Shown: piece after piece, positions 11,901 through 18,841 of the stretch
Numbering within the stretch: the stretch's first letter is position 1
Layout: each line of letters starts with the position of its first letter
Assembly: GCF_016907355.1 (NCBI RefSeq)
Contig: NZ_JAFBBW010000001.1
Coordinates: forward strand, 744,001 to 808,000
DNA length: 64,000 bases
Source: Agromyces aurantiacus
Lineage (GTDB): Bacteria; Actinomycetota; Actinomycetes; Actinomycetales; Microbacteriaceae
Reading direction: 5' to 3'
Program-made: the position numbers and the translations under genes
The notes under the pieces: model-generated
The model's input: only the letters and a program-made list of their open reading frames with translations
The model's database searches: none
What the model was told of the DNA's origin: nothing

Positions 11901-12009
11901 CAAGCTGCCGAAGCTCGGCGCCGGGGTGCACTGGATCCAGGTCTCGTTCGGCGGGGGCGACGGGTTCGCCGACTCCGAGTCGGTGCCGGCGATGCTGGTG
12001 CTCTGGTGA
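5971..12009 (+). CDS. apu: Secreted bifunctional alpha-amylase/pullulanase fusion
   Basis: A 2012-residue secreted enzyme expected to cut alpha-1,4 and alpha-1,6 bonds of starch, glycogen or pullulan. Order of parts: signal peptide (about 1-35); an X25-like carbohydrate-binding module (about 38-130); an amylase-type GH13 domain (about 155-710) with Asp416, Glu450 and Asp520; two more X25-like modules (about 830-1030, starting VPGNHNSEMGC and LPGNLQSELGC); a pullulanase N-terminal region and CBM48-like domain (VWAPTARSVSLQLWD); a pullulanase-type GH13 domain with DEVYNHT, Asp1507 (GFRFDLMGHH), Glu1544 (YGEGWNFGE) and Asp1674 (VDAHDNE); and a C-terminal Ig-like domain. No sortase signal is visible, so it is probably released or held non-covalently. 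ATG 5971 is preferred over 5929 because a basic, hydrophobic signal peptide follows it. Both catalytic sets look intact. Confidence 0.92.
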   Translation: MTQRARVRRWLAAGLTGAVAASVIALVPTMGAASAEGDTFALVGSLQSELGCSEDWQPACEATHLLPTDTAGVYAAEFTVPAGSWEYKVAANDSWDASWGLNGGGDNIPLTVAGDTRVRVVFDDAQKRVGLELLDTRGAYDDAADGGLVAAPARQPGSDENFYFVMTDRFANGDPANDQGGLEGDRMVTGFDPTDKGFYQGGDIQGLRDRLDYIDGLGTTAIWLTPSFKNRPVQGEAANASAGYHGYWITDFTQIDPHLGTNAELEALIAEAHAKGIKIYFDIITNHTADVIDYEEQQYSYIDQATSPYTDASGTAFDPADYADGDPAFPALDPATSFPYTPVVAPEDADLKVPAWLNDPTLYHNRGDSTWSGESVTYGDFVGLDDLMTEHPTVVNGFIDVYKTWVDLGIDGFRIDTAKHVNFEFWEQWSTAVLDYAHAQGKPDFFMFGEVYDADPVKLSPYVRKTDMNSVLDFTFQSQAVSYASGNSAKNLQSLFAGDDYYTTPDSSATALPTFLGNHDMGRVGYFLASTGDALQRDELAHELMYLTRGQPVVYYGDEQGFAGTGGDKDARQTLFATQVGEYANQPLVTGENAGSVDRYGTDAPLYQHIAALAALRDAHPALDQGAQIERYVTDGAGVYTFSRVDRDEKVEYLVAVNNAAEAKTVDVPTLTADGVFSPLYGTDGPGVAANAEGVLSVSVPALGAVVLQADRQVTAPEAAAAITVDVPAAGAGVKGVTPVSADVADSTWQETSFAWRVAGSDEWHALGTAEDTTPRVFHDTAGLANGTLVEYRAISTDAAGHRAAASSYASVGNAVNLVVEEEPEPEIALVTVPGNHNSEMGCAGDWAPGCEAAKLTKRADGIYAGTFQIPAGTYEYKVALNGSWALNYGANGVQDGPNATYTTDGTTPVTFYWDPRTKVFSSTAEGPIVTLPGNLQSELGCPGDWAPDCMVTFAQDGDKDGVYEFATDQLPTGNYEVKVAHGLSWDENYGVGGAPGGANYSFSATEGKLVTFRYTLATHVLDIEVADPPLAGTGAQRAYWLDADTLAWPQSLLGGAQAGDLTFTLEHSADAGLAVADGAVTGGGDPIALEFDPAGIGDALAATYPHLAGYVALRPVGLDRAAIASLVTEELQVAQRDGDTLTAFTGVQLPGVLDDLYADGVASTTLGTSWSGDRATLAVWAPTARSVSLQLWDAGTTGDPQVLPATFDAASGAWSVTDDAVDAGSEYRWLVEVFAPSTGAIETNSVTDPYSQALTVNSARTVVVDLDDPSIAPEQWAETPAPVVERAVDRAIYELHVRDFSITDETVPEEERGTYRAFTRDSAGAAQLRELAEAGINTVHLLPTFDIATIEERRSEQATPDCDLASFGPASPEQQACINAIRDLDGFNWGYDPFHFQAPEGSYAVDPDGASRVEEFREMVGALHATGLQVVLDEVYNHTAESGQGGKSVLDRVVPGYYQRLNALGAVETSTCCQNVATENAVAEKLMVDSVVLWAKEYKVDGFRFDLMGHHSKENMLAVRAALDELTLEEDGVDGSKVYLYGEGWNFGEVANNARFEQATQGQLGGTGIGTFNDRLRDGVHGGSPVVGDSIFDQGFGTGLAGDPNGTPVREGTRNLGQQTDLVKVGLAGNLRDFQFTGYDGVVKTGAEVDYNGAPAGYADQPDEVINYVDAHDNETLYDLGVLKLPTDTSMADRIRMNTLSLATVTFSQTPSFWHAGTELLRSKSLDRNSYNSGDWFNRIDWTGQESTFGSGLPMAADNADKWSFMEPLLADPALKPGAADIAAAEASALDLLRVRSSVDLMQLGSAELIEQKVSFPNSGPDATDGLIVMLIDDLVGDDVDEELEGAMVVFNASPEAITEQVDGLAGRDFALNAVQAGGADEVVKGTSWDAASGTLTIPARTAAVLVDEQEPDGVATVTLAAPSKAIAKAGSTVKVSGQVTALDGSRPVGTVSVLVDGQVVATEPVESKDKGGFSVKLPKLGAGVHWIQVSFGGGDGFADSESVPAMLVLW

Positions 12010-12036
12010 TCCGCGCCGAGCGCGGAGCCGCCTGAA

Positions 12037-12077
12037 CGGTCCGGGCGGAGCGGGTGTGCGCCGCTCCGCCCGGACCG
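12037..12077. terminator. Bidirectional hairpin terminator
   Basis: Perfect 16-bp stem (CGGTCCGGGCGGAGCG at 12037-12052, complement at 12062-12077) with a 9-nt loop, between the converging ends of the amylopullulanase gene and the small secreted-protein gene. Confidence 0.8.
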
Positions 12078-12093
12078 CTCCCTGCGGGTGGGC

Positions 12094-12507
12094 TCAGAAA
12101 CCCAGGCCGCAGGCCTCGTAGCTGCCGACGATCTCCGCGCCGTAGTTCGCGAAGATCTCGTCGATGCCGCTGCCGTCGGACGCCTTCTCCTCGTGCGGGT
12201 TCTTCGACGCGATCGTCCCGTCCTGCCCGACGGCGCCCTTCACCATGATGGTGAAGCTCGTGGGCGCTCCCGTCGCCTCGTAGGCCTCGAGCACGCACTC
12301 GGCGTCGTCTGGCGACAGCTCCTCGGTGAGCGCCGCCGCGACGTCGAGCGTCCACCACGCCTGCGAGTGCGACGCGCCGGCGTTGCCCTGCTCGGAGCGG
12401 TCGGCGTTGTAGCACTCGTGGGCGTAGGCGGCGGCGCCAGAGGCGAGCACGCCGGCGGCGGCGAGCGCGACGCCCGCGCCGATGCTGGTCAGGGTCCTTC
12501 TGGGCAT
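12094..12507 (-). CDS. Small secreted hypothetical protein
   Basis: A 137-residue exported protein: MPRRTLTS followed by an Ala/Gly-rich hydrophobic stretch and a likely cleavage after AYA, so the mature protein begins HECYNADRS. The mature part has three cysteines (HECYN, AECVL and EACGL) and a conserved-looking KNPHEE segment. It resembles a family of exported actinobacterial proteins of unknown role that I know only by pattern. ATG 12507 is set by GGAGG 8 nt upstream; a longer in-frame reading lacks a binding site. No catalytic motif is visible. Confidence 0.75.
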   Translation of the reverse strand: MPRRTLTSIGAGVALAAAGVLASGAAAYAHECYNADRSEQGNAGASHSQAWWTLDVAAALTEELSPDDAECVLEAYEATGAPTSFTIMVKGAVGQDGTIASKNPHEEKASDGSGIDEIFANYGAEIVGSYEACGLGF

Positions 12508-12707
12508 GTGCGGTTCCTCCGTGTCGTTCGATCGGGCGCCGGATCTCCGGCGCACGATCTCCACCGTCGCGCGTCGCCCCGAAGCGGTCATCGGTGCAGT
12601 CCCTGATCATCCACGGTTTCCGGCGTGCGATCGCCCCCGTCCGGGGGCTGGCGCGTCTCGTGCGGGGCTGGTCTCGCCCGGGGCTCTTCGCGGGGTGATC
12701 TCGTCCC

Positions 12708-12840
12708 GATGGCTCATCTCAGTGCGGCCTCATGTGAGGCTGCGTTGATATCGGTTGCCTCGATGCTGCGTGGTGCGTGGCCGTTCGGGTCGCTCATGTC
12801 GGCGGCGCCTCATTTGAGGCTGCGTTCAGATGAGCCATCC
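12708..12840. repeat. Family C pair: inverted GCCTCA-TGAGGC elements
   Basis: Two related elements in opposite orientation occupy 12708-12740 and 12807-12840. Each carries a small hairpin (GCCTCA-NN-TGAGGC at 12727-12740 and 12807-12820) next to an arm reading GATGGCTCATCT or its complement. Element 1 matches the complement of element 2 at about 27 of 34 positions. A third copy is at 20471-20500. The rest of the 436-nt gap between the secreted-protein gene and menC (12508-12943) shows nothing else I can support. Confidence 0.7.
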
Positions 12841-12943
12841 GGATGGCGTCTCGGTCCGTCAGTCGGGGGCGAGGGGCCTCGCCTGGCGTCGCGCGTGGCT
12901 CGAGGGTCGGTATCGCCCCGTGGGCGGGCCGCCCGGTACGTGG

Positions 12944-13957
12944 TCAGCCCGCGTCGGCGCGCGCGGCGAGCACCGCGTGGCAGCGCTCGAGTCGCGCGAG
13001 CCACCAGGCGGTGCGCTCCTCGTCGGCGGCGCAGCGAGCGAGCAGGGCGGGATCGGGGTCGACGCGACGCACGTCGATCCCCCCATCGCGTGGGAGCAGC
13101 GGGTCGCGCGTGACATCCGCCGCCAGCAGCGACGCCGTGCCGAGGCCGCAGTCGTAGTCGAGGCCGGGCACGGATGCCGCGAGGAACGCGCCCATCGCGA
13201 GGCCGACGCTCGTGTCGAGGGCGCTCGAGACCACGACCGGCAGGCCTGCGCGGTCCACGATGTCGAGGGCGCGGCGGATGCCGCCGAGCGGCGCCGCCTT
13301 GATCACGAGCAGGTCGGCGGCGCCCGCTGCGGCGACCGCGAGGGGGTCGTCGGCTCGGCGCACGCTCTCGTCCGCCGCGATCGGGATGCCCATGTACGTC
13401 GTGCGACGTCGGATCTCGGCGAGCTCCTCCACGGTCGCGCACGGCTGCTCGACGTACTCGAGGTCGAACGGCGCGAGCGCGTGGATCGCGTGCTCGGCCT
13501 CGTCGAGGTTCCACCCGGCGTTCGCGTCGACGCGGATGCGACCCTCGGGACCCATCGCCTCGCGGACGGCGCGGACCCGCGCGACATCCTGTGCGAGGGT
13601 CTGGTCGGATGCCGCGACCTTGACCTTCGCGGTCCGGCAGCCGGGGAAGCGCTCGAGCACCGACGGCACCGCGTCGGGGTCGACCGACGGCACGGTCGCG
13701 TTCACGAGCACGCGGTCGCGCGCCCTCGGCGGCGTCGGGCGCCATCCGAAGTCGACCGCGGCGGCGAGCCAGGTCGCGGCCTCGTCGTCGGGGTACTCGG
13801 CGAACGGCGCGAACTCGGTCCACCCCTCCGGGCCTTCGAGGAGCAGGGCCTCGCGCACGTCGATCCCACGGAAGCGGGTGACGAGGGGGAGTGCGACGAC
13901 CCGGGCGGTCGCGAGCAGGTCGTGCAGGGGCGGGAGGCTCGGCGCGACGTCGCTCAT
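12944..13957 (-). CDS. menC: o-Succinylbenzoate synthase
   Basis: Menaquinone biosynthesis, in the cytoplasm: dehydrates SHCHC to o-succinylbenzoate. The 337-residue protein has the enolase-superfamily MenC signatures: TAKVKV (catalytic Lys), RVDANAGW and YVEQP (metal ligands), AADES (third ligand) and the second lysine in VIKAAPLGG. The first six bases of the message are CGGAGG directly against the ATG, too close for ribosome binding, while CAGACT ends 6 nt before the start, suggesting a leaderless transcript. It is transcribed in the same direction as the aldo/keto reductase gene upstream and away from menB/menE. Confidence 0.93.
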   Translation of the reverse strand: MSDVAPSLPPLHDLLATARVVALPLVTRFRGIDVREALLLEGPEGWTEFAPFAEYPDDEAATWLAAAVDFGWRPTPPRARDRVLVNATVPSVDPDAVPSVLERFPGCRTAKVKVAASDQTLAQDVARVRAVREAMGPEGRIRVDANAGWNLDEAEHAIHALAPFDLEYVEQPCATVEELAEIRRRTTYMGIPIAADESVRRADDPLAVAAAGAADLLVIKAAPLGGIRRALDIVDRAGLPVVVSSALDTSVGLAMGAFLAASVPGLDYDCGLGTASLLAADVTRDPLLPRDGGIDVRRVDPDPALLARCAADEERTAWWLARLERCHAVLAARADAG

Positions 13958-13963
13958 CCTCCG

Positions 13964-13969
13964 AGTCTG
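13964..13969 (-). promoter_or_regulatory. Probable leaderless -10 box of menC
   Basis: CAGACT on the minus strand with 6 nt before the menC ATG. A variant (C for T at the first position) of the TANNNT boxes seen at the other menaquinone genes. Confidence 0.4.
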
Positions 13970-13993
13970 CCACCGGCCTCGCTCGAAACCCGG

Positions 13994-14941
13994 CTACTTC
14001 TCTCCGATCCAGCTCTCCCGCGCCGGCACGAGCTCCTCGAGCCGGTCCCAGAGCGCCTCGGGGATCGGCGTCGCGTGCGACTCCAACGTCTGCGCGATGC
14101 GCGCCGGCGTCGACATGCCGATGATCGTCGAGTGGATGCGCGGATCGCGCGTCGAGAACTGCAGCGCGGCCGCCGCGAGCGGCACGTCGAACTCGGCGCA
14201 CGCCGCCGCCATCCGCTCGGCGGCGGCGTGCATGTCGGGCCGCTCGCCGTACGCGTACCTGGTGGTCGCGGCGGGGCCCTTCGCGAGCAGACCGCCGCCG
14301 TACGGCGCCGCGTTCAGCACGCCGAGCCCGATCTCGGTCGCACGGTGGATCAGCTCGTCGGCCGACCGGTCGAGCAGCGTGAAGCGGTTGTGGGTAAGGA
14401 CGACGTCGAACACGCCCGTCTCCATGAGCGGTCGCGCGACCGAGAGCGTGCCGCCGGCGAGGCCGATCCAGTCGACGGCGCCCTCGGACTTCAGCGCACG
14501 CAGCGCCGCGACCGGGCCGTCGGGAGCGAGTGCGGCGTCCACGCCGATGCGCTCCGCGTCGTGCAGGTGCAGCAGCGGCACGCGGTCGACGCCGAGCCGC
14601 TCGAGGCTCTCGGCGTACGACTCGCGCACCCGCCGCCCGGAGAAGTCGTCGCTGCCGTGCAGGGGGTCCACCTTCGTCGCGAGCAGCACGTCGGCGGGCA
14701 GCCCGCCCGCGGCCCGCAGCGCCGCCCCGATGCGCTGCTCGCTCTCGCCGTGCCCGCCGTAGTTGTTCGACGTGTCGATGAAGCGGATCGGACTGTCGAG
14801 GACGGCGAGCACCGTCTCGACCGCGCGCTGCTCGTCGACGGGTCCGTAGAGCTCGGGGATGCCGAGCGGGCTGGTGCCGAAGCACAGCTCCGTCACGGTG
14901 AGGCCGGTCCGGCCCAGCGTTCGCGTCCTCATCCCGGTCAT
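13994..14941 (-). CDS. Aldo/keto reductase (D-threo-aldose dehydrogenase-like)
   Basis: A 315-residue NAD(P)-dependent oxidoreductase of the aldo/keto reductase superfamily, closest in pattern to galactose/L-fucose (D-threo-aldose) 1-dehydrogenases. The catalytic tetrad is visible: Asp and Tyr in FIDTSNNYG, Lys in LLATKVD and His in LLHLHD. The start is set at ATG 14941 by AGGAG 7 nt upstream; a second ATG three codons later is possible. It lies just upstream of menC on the same strand and probably has no link to menaquinone synthesis. The substrate cannot be assigned. Confidence 0.85.
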   Translation of the reverse strand: MTGMRTRTLGRTGLTVTELCFGTSPLGIPELYGPVDEQRAVETVLAVLDSPIRFIDTSNNYGGHGESEQRIGAALRAAGGLPADVLLATKVDPLHGSDDFSGRRVRESYAESLERLGVDRVPLLHLHDAERIGVDAALAPDGPVAALRALKSEGAVDWIGLAGGTLSVARPLMETGVFDVVLTHNRFTLLDRSADELIHRATEIGLGVLNAAPYGGGLLAKGPAATTRYAYGERPDMHAAAERMAAACAEFDVPLAAAALQFSTRDPRIHSTIIGMSTPARIAQTLESHATPIPEALWDRLEELVPARESWIGEK

Positions 14942-15083
14942 GCTCCTGCTCCTCGTCCGCCGCCTCGGCACCCTCGGCCTCCACGCTAGCCAGTGCGCGA
15001 GATGACGGACACCGCGGTCGGACACGCGCGCGAAGCGCGGTTCGCGTTTTCCCGGTGGGCGGCCGGTCGGGGAGTGCCGGGAA

Positions 15084-15089
15084 TAGGCT
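15084..15089 (+). promoter_or_regulatory. Leaderless -10 box of menB
   Basis: TAGGCT followed by 7 nt and then the menB ATG, with no ribosome binding site between; transcription would begin at or next to the start codon. Confidence 0.6.
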
Positions 15090-15096
15090 GGACGGC

Positions 15097-16032
15097 ATGG
15101 CAGGCGAGGTGTCGGAACTGTTCGATCCGGGCGAGTGGACGGATGCCGCGGCATCCGTCACCGGCGGAGGCGGTTTCACCGACATCACCTACCACCACTC
15201 GACCGACGGGCGCATCGCGCGCATCGCCTTCGACCGGCCCGAGGTGCGCAACGCCTTCCGTCCGCACTCGGTCGACGAGCTCTACCGCGCCCTCGAGGAT
15301 GCCCGCACGAACCCCCGCATCGGGGTGGTGCTGCTCACCGGCAACGGGCCGAGCCCCAAGGACGGCGGCTGGGCGTTCTGCTCGGGCGGCGACCAGCGCA
15401 TCCGGGGGCGCGACGGGTACAAGTACTCCGACGCCGAGACGGGCCTGGTCGAGGGTGAGCGACACGGCCACGCGGCCGTCGGGCGCCTGCACATCCTCGA
15501 GGTGCAGCGGCTGATCCGGTTCATGCCGAAGGTCGTGATCGCGGTGGTGCCGGGCTGGGCGGCCGGCGGCGGCCACTCGCTGCACGTGGTCTGCGACCTC
15601 ACGATCGCGAGCCGCGAGCACGGCCGGTTCAAGCAGACGGATGCCGACGTCGGCAGCTTCGACGCCGGCTACGGCAGCGCGTACATGGCGCGCCAGGTCG
15701 GCCAGAAGTTCGCGCGCGAGGTGTTCTTCCTCGCGGAGGAGTACTCGGCCGAGCGGGCGTACGAGATGGGCGCGGTGAACCGCGTCGTGCCGCACGCCGA
15801 CCTCGAGCGCGAGGCGATCGCGATGGCGCGCACGATCCTCACGAAGTCGCCGACCGCGATCCGCATGCTGAAGTTCGCGTTCAACGCGGTCGACGACGGG
15901 CTCGTGGGCCAGCAGGTCTTCGCGGGCGAGGCGACCCGGCTCGCGTACGGCACCGACGAGGCGGTCGAGGGACGTGATGCGTTCCTCGAGAAGCGCGAGC
16001 CCGACTGGGGTGCGTTCCCGTGGCACTACTGA
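15097..16032 (+). CDS. menB: 1,4-Dihydroxy-2-naphthoyl-CoA synthase
   Basis: Crotonase-family enzyme that cyclises o-succinylbenzoyl-CoA to 1,4-dihydroxy-2-naphthoyl-CoA in menaquinone synthesis. The 311-residue protein carries the oxyanion-hole and active-site segments typical of MenB: WAFCSGGDQRIRG, WAAGGGHSLHVVCDLTIAS and DVGSFDAGYGSAYMARQVG. The C-terminal tail PDWGAFPWHY is the usual MenB ending. ATG 15097 is favoured by the TAGGCT box 7 nt upstream; an upstream in-frame GTG lacks similarity. menE follows 33 nt later in the same direction, so the pair is likely co-transcribed. Confidence 0.95.
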   Translation: MAGEVSELFDPGEWTDAAASVTGGGGFTDITYHHSTDGRIARIAFDRPEVRNAFRPHSVDELYRALEDARTNPRIGVVLLTGNGPSPKDGGWAFCSGGDQRIRGRDGYKYSDAETGLVEGERHGHAAVGRLHILEVQRLIRFMPKVVIAVVPGWAAGGGHSLHVVCDLTIASREHGRFKQTDADVGSFDAGYGSAYMARQVGQKFAREVFFLAEEYSAERAYEMGAVNRVVPHADLEREAIAMARTILTKSPTAIRMLKFAFNAVDDGLVGQQVFAGEATRLAYGTDEAVEGRDAFLEKREPDWGAFPWHY

Positions 16033-16065
16033 CTGAGCCGGTTACCGCGCCCGAGGGCCGGTGAG

Positions 16066-17250
16066 ATGAAACCGCTCCTGCAGGTGTCGACGGCGGATGT
16101 CGCGGCGCTCCGCGAGCGGCTCGCCGACGCGCTCGCCGACGGCCCGGCGATCTGGCCCGTCCCGCCCTCGGGCGGTCACGAGGCCTCGGTCGAGATCGGG
16201 CACGTCGACGACGGTGTCGCGGTCGTCGTCGAGACCTCCGGTTCGACGGCCTCGCCCAAGCGCGTGCTGCTCTCCGCGGCGGCCCTCCGCGCGAGCGCTG
16301 AGGCGACGGCGACCGCGCTGGGCGGCCACGGCCGGTGGGTGCTCGCCGTGCCGGCTCACTACATCGCAGGCGTTCAGGTGCTGGTCCGGTCGATCGTGGC
16401 CGGGCCTCCCGTGGTCGCGATGTCCGACGGCTCGTTCACGCCCGACGCATTCGCGGCGGCGACCATGCAGGTGATGCGCACGCGCGACGCCCTGCCGCGC
16501 TACACGTCGCTCGTGCCCGTGCAGCTCGCCCGCATCGTGGAGGCCGCCGAAGCGGAGCCGTCGGGGCACCTCGCCCGAACGCTGGCCTTCTACGCGGCGA
16601 TCCTGGTCGGCGGCCAGCGCGTCGATCCCGCCCTCGTCGAGCGGGCGACCGCGTTCGGCGCGCGGGTCGTGCGCACGTACGGGTCGAGCGAGACTGCGGG
16701 CGGCTGCGTGTACGACGGGCGCCCGCTGCCGGGCGTGCGCGTGCGCGAGGCCGACGGCCTCATCGAGCTCGGCGGCCCGATGCTCGCCGACGGCTACCTC
16801 GACGACCCGGAGCGCACGGCCGCCGCGTTCCCGACCGACGCGGACGGCACGCGCTGGTACCGCACGGGCGACCTCGGCTCGGTCGACGAGCACGGCGTGC
16901 TCCGCATCACTGGTCGGGCCGACGACGTCATCATCTCGGGCGGGGTCAAGGTCGTGCTCGCCGAGGTCGAGCGTGCGGTCCACGGCGTTCCCGGGTTCGG
17001 CGAGGCGGTCGTGGTCGGGGTGCCCGATCGCGAGTGGGGCGAGCGCGCGGCCGTGGTCGCGACGCGCACGGCCGCGGCCGCGGCATCCGACGCGCTCGCG
17101 GCCCTGGTCGCCGCGACGGATCGCGCCGGGCTCGGGCCGGCCGCGCGGCCCTCGCGCCTCGAACTGGTCGACGCGCTGCCGCGGCTGTCATCGGGCAAGC
17201 CCGACCGCCGCGCCCTCGAGGCGAGGCTCCGCGGCGACGGGGCCGAGTAG
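16066..17250 (+). CDS. menE: o-Succinylbenzoate-CoA ligase
   Basis: AMP-forming ligase that activates o-succinylbenzoate with CoA, supplying MenB. The 394-residue protein is short for the ANL superfamily, with the N-terminal part abbreviated as in other actinobacterial MenE proteins. It shows the P-loop VVETSGSTASPKRVLLS (about 55-71), the YGSSETAGG motif, the hinge-region YRTGDLGSVDEHG and the C-terminal catalytic lysine region SSGKPDRRAL. ATG 16066 has GGTGAG directly upstream. It sits head-to-tail behind menB and converges on the MFS gene with only 2 nt between them. Confidence 0.93.
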   Translation: MKPLLQVSTADVAALRERLADALADGPAIWPVPPSGGHEASVEIGHVDDGVAVVVETSGSTASPKRVLLSAAALRASAEATATALGGHGRWVLAVPAHYIAGVQVLVRSIVAGPPVVAMSDGSFTPDAFAAATMQVMRTRDALPRYTSLVPVQLARIVEAAEAEPSGHLARTLAFYAAILVGGQRVDPALVERATAFGARVVRTYGSSETAGGCVYDGRPLPGVRVREADGLIELGGPMLADGYLDDPERTAAAFPTDADGTRWYRTGDLGSVDEHGVLRITGRADDVIISGGVKVVLAEVERAVHGVPGFGEAVVVGVPDREWGERAAVVATRTAAAAASDALAALVAATDRAGLGPAARPSRLELVDALPRLSSGKPDRRALEARLRGDGAE

Positions 17251-17252
17251 CC

Positions 17253-18740
17253 TCACGCGATCGGCGCCCCCGCGTCGGCCCGGGTGTCGGCCTCGGCGTC
17301 GGCCTCCGCCAGACGGCGCGCCTCCTCGAGGTGCGCCCGCACCCGGCCTCGGCTCGGCAGGAGCAGGCTCGCGACCGCGGCGAGGGCGAAGCCGCCGACC
17401 GATACCCCGACCGACGCGCCGAGCGCCGTGAGCACGTGCTCGCGCGCCCAGTCGTCTCCGACGACCGCGAAGAAGACGGTGGTCGACACCGCGACGCCGG
17501 CCGCCGCACCCAGCTGCTGGAAGGTGCTGTAGGCACCCGACGCCGCGCCGGCGTCGGCGACCGGGACCGTCGCGAGCGACACGTCGACCAAGGGGATGAC
17601 CAGCAGCGCGAGGCCGACGCCCGCGAGCAGCATGGGCCAGACGGCGGCCCATCCGGTGAAGTCCGCCCCCGTCTGCGCGACGACGGCGAACACCCAGAGG
17701 ACGCCCGCGCCGAGCAGCACGGCGCCGGCGGTGACGAGCAGCTTGCCCACGCGGGCGACGAGCGGGATGACGAGGCCGGTGCCGACCATCGCGCCGAGGC
17801 TGAAGGCCAGGAGGTTCAGGCCCGCGGTCAGCGCGTCGAAGCCGAGGCCGACCTGCAGGTAGATGATGAACGGCAGCGTGAAGGCGTTGAGCGAACCCTG
17901 GAACGCGGCCTGCGTCACGATGCCCGCCGAGAACCCGCGGTCGGCGAAGAGCGGCATGGGCAGGAGCGCGGAGCCGTCGCGGCGCATCCGCGCGCGCTCG
18001 TGCCGCACGAAGACGGCGAGCAGCGCGACGCCCGCGCCCACCGGCCACCAGAGCCACGCCGGCCAGCCGAGGGACCGGCCCTCCACGAGCGGCACCATGA
18101 ACGCGAGCACGACCGCGCTGAGGAGCGCGACGCCGGCCAGGTCGAGGCGCATGGGCCGGGGCGAGCGGGTCTCGGGGACGAACCGCGAGGCGAGCGCGAC
18201 GATCACGACGCCGATCGGAACGTTGAGGAGGAACACCGTGCGCCAGCCGAGCCCCCAGAGGTCGGCGTCGATGAGCCATCCGCCGAGCACGGGCCCGAGC
18301 ACCGCGGCGAGGCCGCTGACGCCGCCGATGAGCCCGTACATCGGCGCGCGCTCGCGGGGCGAGAACAGCGCCTGCACGGACGCGAGCAGCTGCGGCACCA
18401 TGAGCGCGGCGAAGAGCCCCTGCGCGATGCGCGTGAGCACGAGCACGTCGCCCGACCAGGCCAGCGCGGCGGATGCCGACGCGAGCGTGAACCCGGTGAT
18501 GCCGATGAGGAACACGCGGCGCCGCCCGTACAGGTCGCCGAGGCGGCCGCCGGTGATGAGCCCCATCGCGAACGCGAGCATGTAGCCGCTGACGATCCAT
18601 TCGAGCTGTGCCTCGGATGCGTCGAGGTCGGCGCCGATCGACGGCAGCGCGACCTGCACGATGGTCACGTCGAGCAGGTCCATGAACGCGGCGAACAGGA
18701 GGATGCCGATGGCGAGGCCTCGGCGTGGTGCGGTGGTCAT
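17253..18740 (-). CDS. MFS drug exporter (DHA2, 14-helix type)
   Basis: A 495-residue proton-driven efflux protein of the EmrB/QacA type in the cytoplasmic membrane. About 14 hydrophobic helices are seen. MDLLDVTIVQVALPSIG in helix 1 is the DHA2 motif, and GGRLGDLYGRRR (loop 2-3) is the MFS motif A. The start ATG 18740 is preceded by GGAAGG. It is divergent from a MarR regulator and shares with it a 101-nt region full of inverted repeats, the classic arrangement of a MarR-controlled exporter. The substrate is unknown. Confidence 0.9.
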   Translation of the reverse strand: MTTAPRRGLAIGILLFAAFMDLLDVTIVQVALPSIGADLDASEAQLEWIVSGYMLAFAMGLITGGRLGDLYGRRRVFLIGITGFTLASASAALAWSGDVLVLTRIAQGLFAALMVPQLLASVQALFSPRERAPMYGLIGGVSGLAAVLGPVLGGWLIDADLWGLGWRTVFLLNVPIGVVIVALASRFVPETRSPRPMRLDLAGVALLSAVVLAFMVPLVEGRSLGWPAWLWWPVGAGVALLAVFVRHERARMRRDGSALLPMPLFADRGFSAGIVTQAAFQGSLNAFTLPFIIYLQVGLGFDALTAGLNLLAFSLGAMVGTGLVIPLVARVGKLLVTAGAVLLGAGVLWVFAVVAQTGADFTGWAAVWPMLLAGVGLALLVIPLVDVSLATVPVADAGAASGAYSTFQQLGAAAGVAVSTTVFFAVVGDDWAREHVLTALGASVGVSVGGFALAAVASLLLPSRGRVRAHLEEARRLAEADAEADTRADAGAPIA

Positions 18741-18770
18741 CCTCGTCGTCCTTCCGTAACGTGGGTGGTG

Positions 18771-18824
18771 ATCGTTTCAGCATGGGATAGTCCCGATCTG
18801 AAACATTCCCATAGTGGGAACGAT
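18771..18824. promoter_or_regulatory. MarR-type operator cluster between MFS and marR genes
   Basis: Nested inverted repeats: ATCGTT (18771) with AACGAT (18819-18824), GTTTCAG with CTGAAAC, and TTCCCATAGTGGGAA (18806-18820), a 6-bp perfect palindrome around TAG. The pattern fits binding by the adjacent MarR dimer, repressing both genes. Confidence 0.6.
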
Positions 18825-18841
18825 AGGAGGTCGACGCTCCG

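Noticed and set aside
5965..11931. A 1988-residue open frame antisense to the amylopullulanase gene
   Set aside because: Arg/Val/Gly/Glu/Asp-rich low-information translation produced by high-GC codon bias on the opposite strand; no domain, and the sense frame has all catalytic motifs.
12830..14989. A 719-residue plus-strand frame over menC and the aldo/keto reductase
   Set aside because: Antisense to two genes with intact catalytic residues; its start lies in the palindromic repeat.
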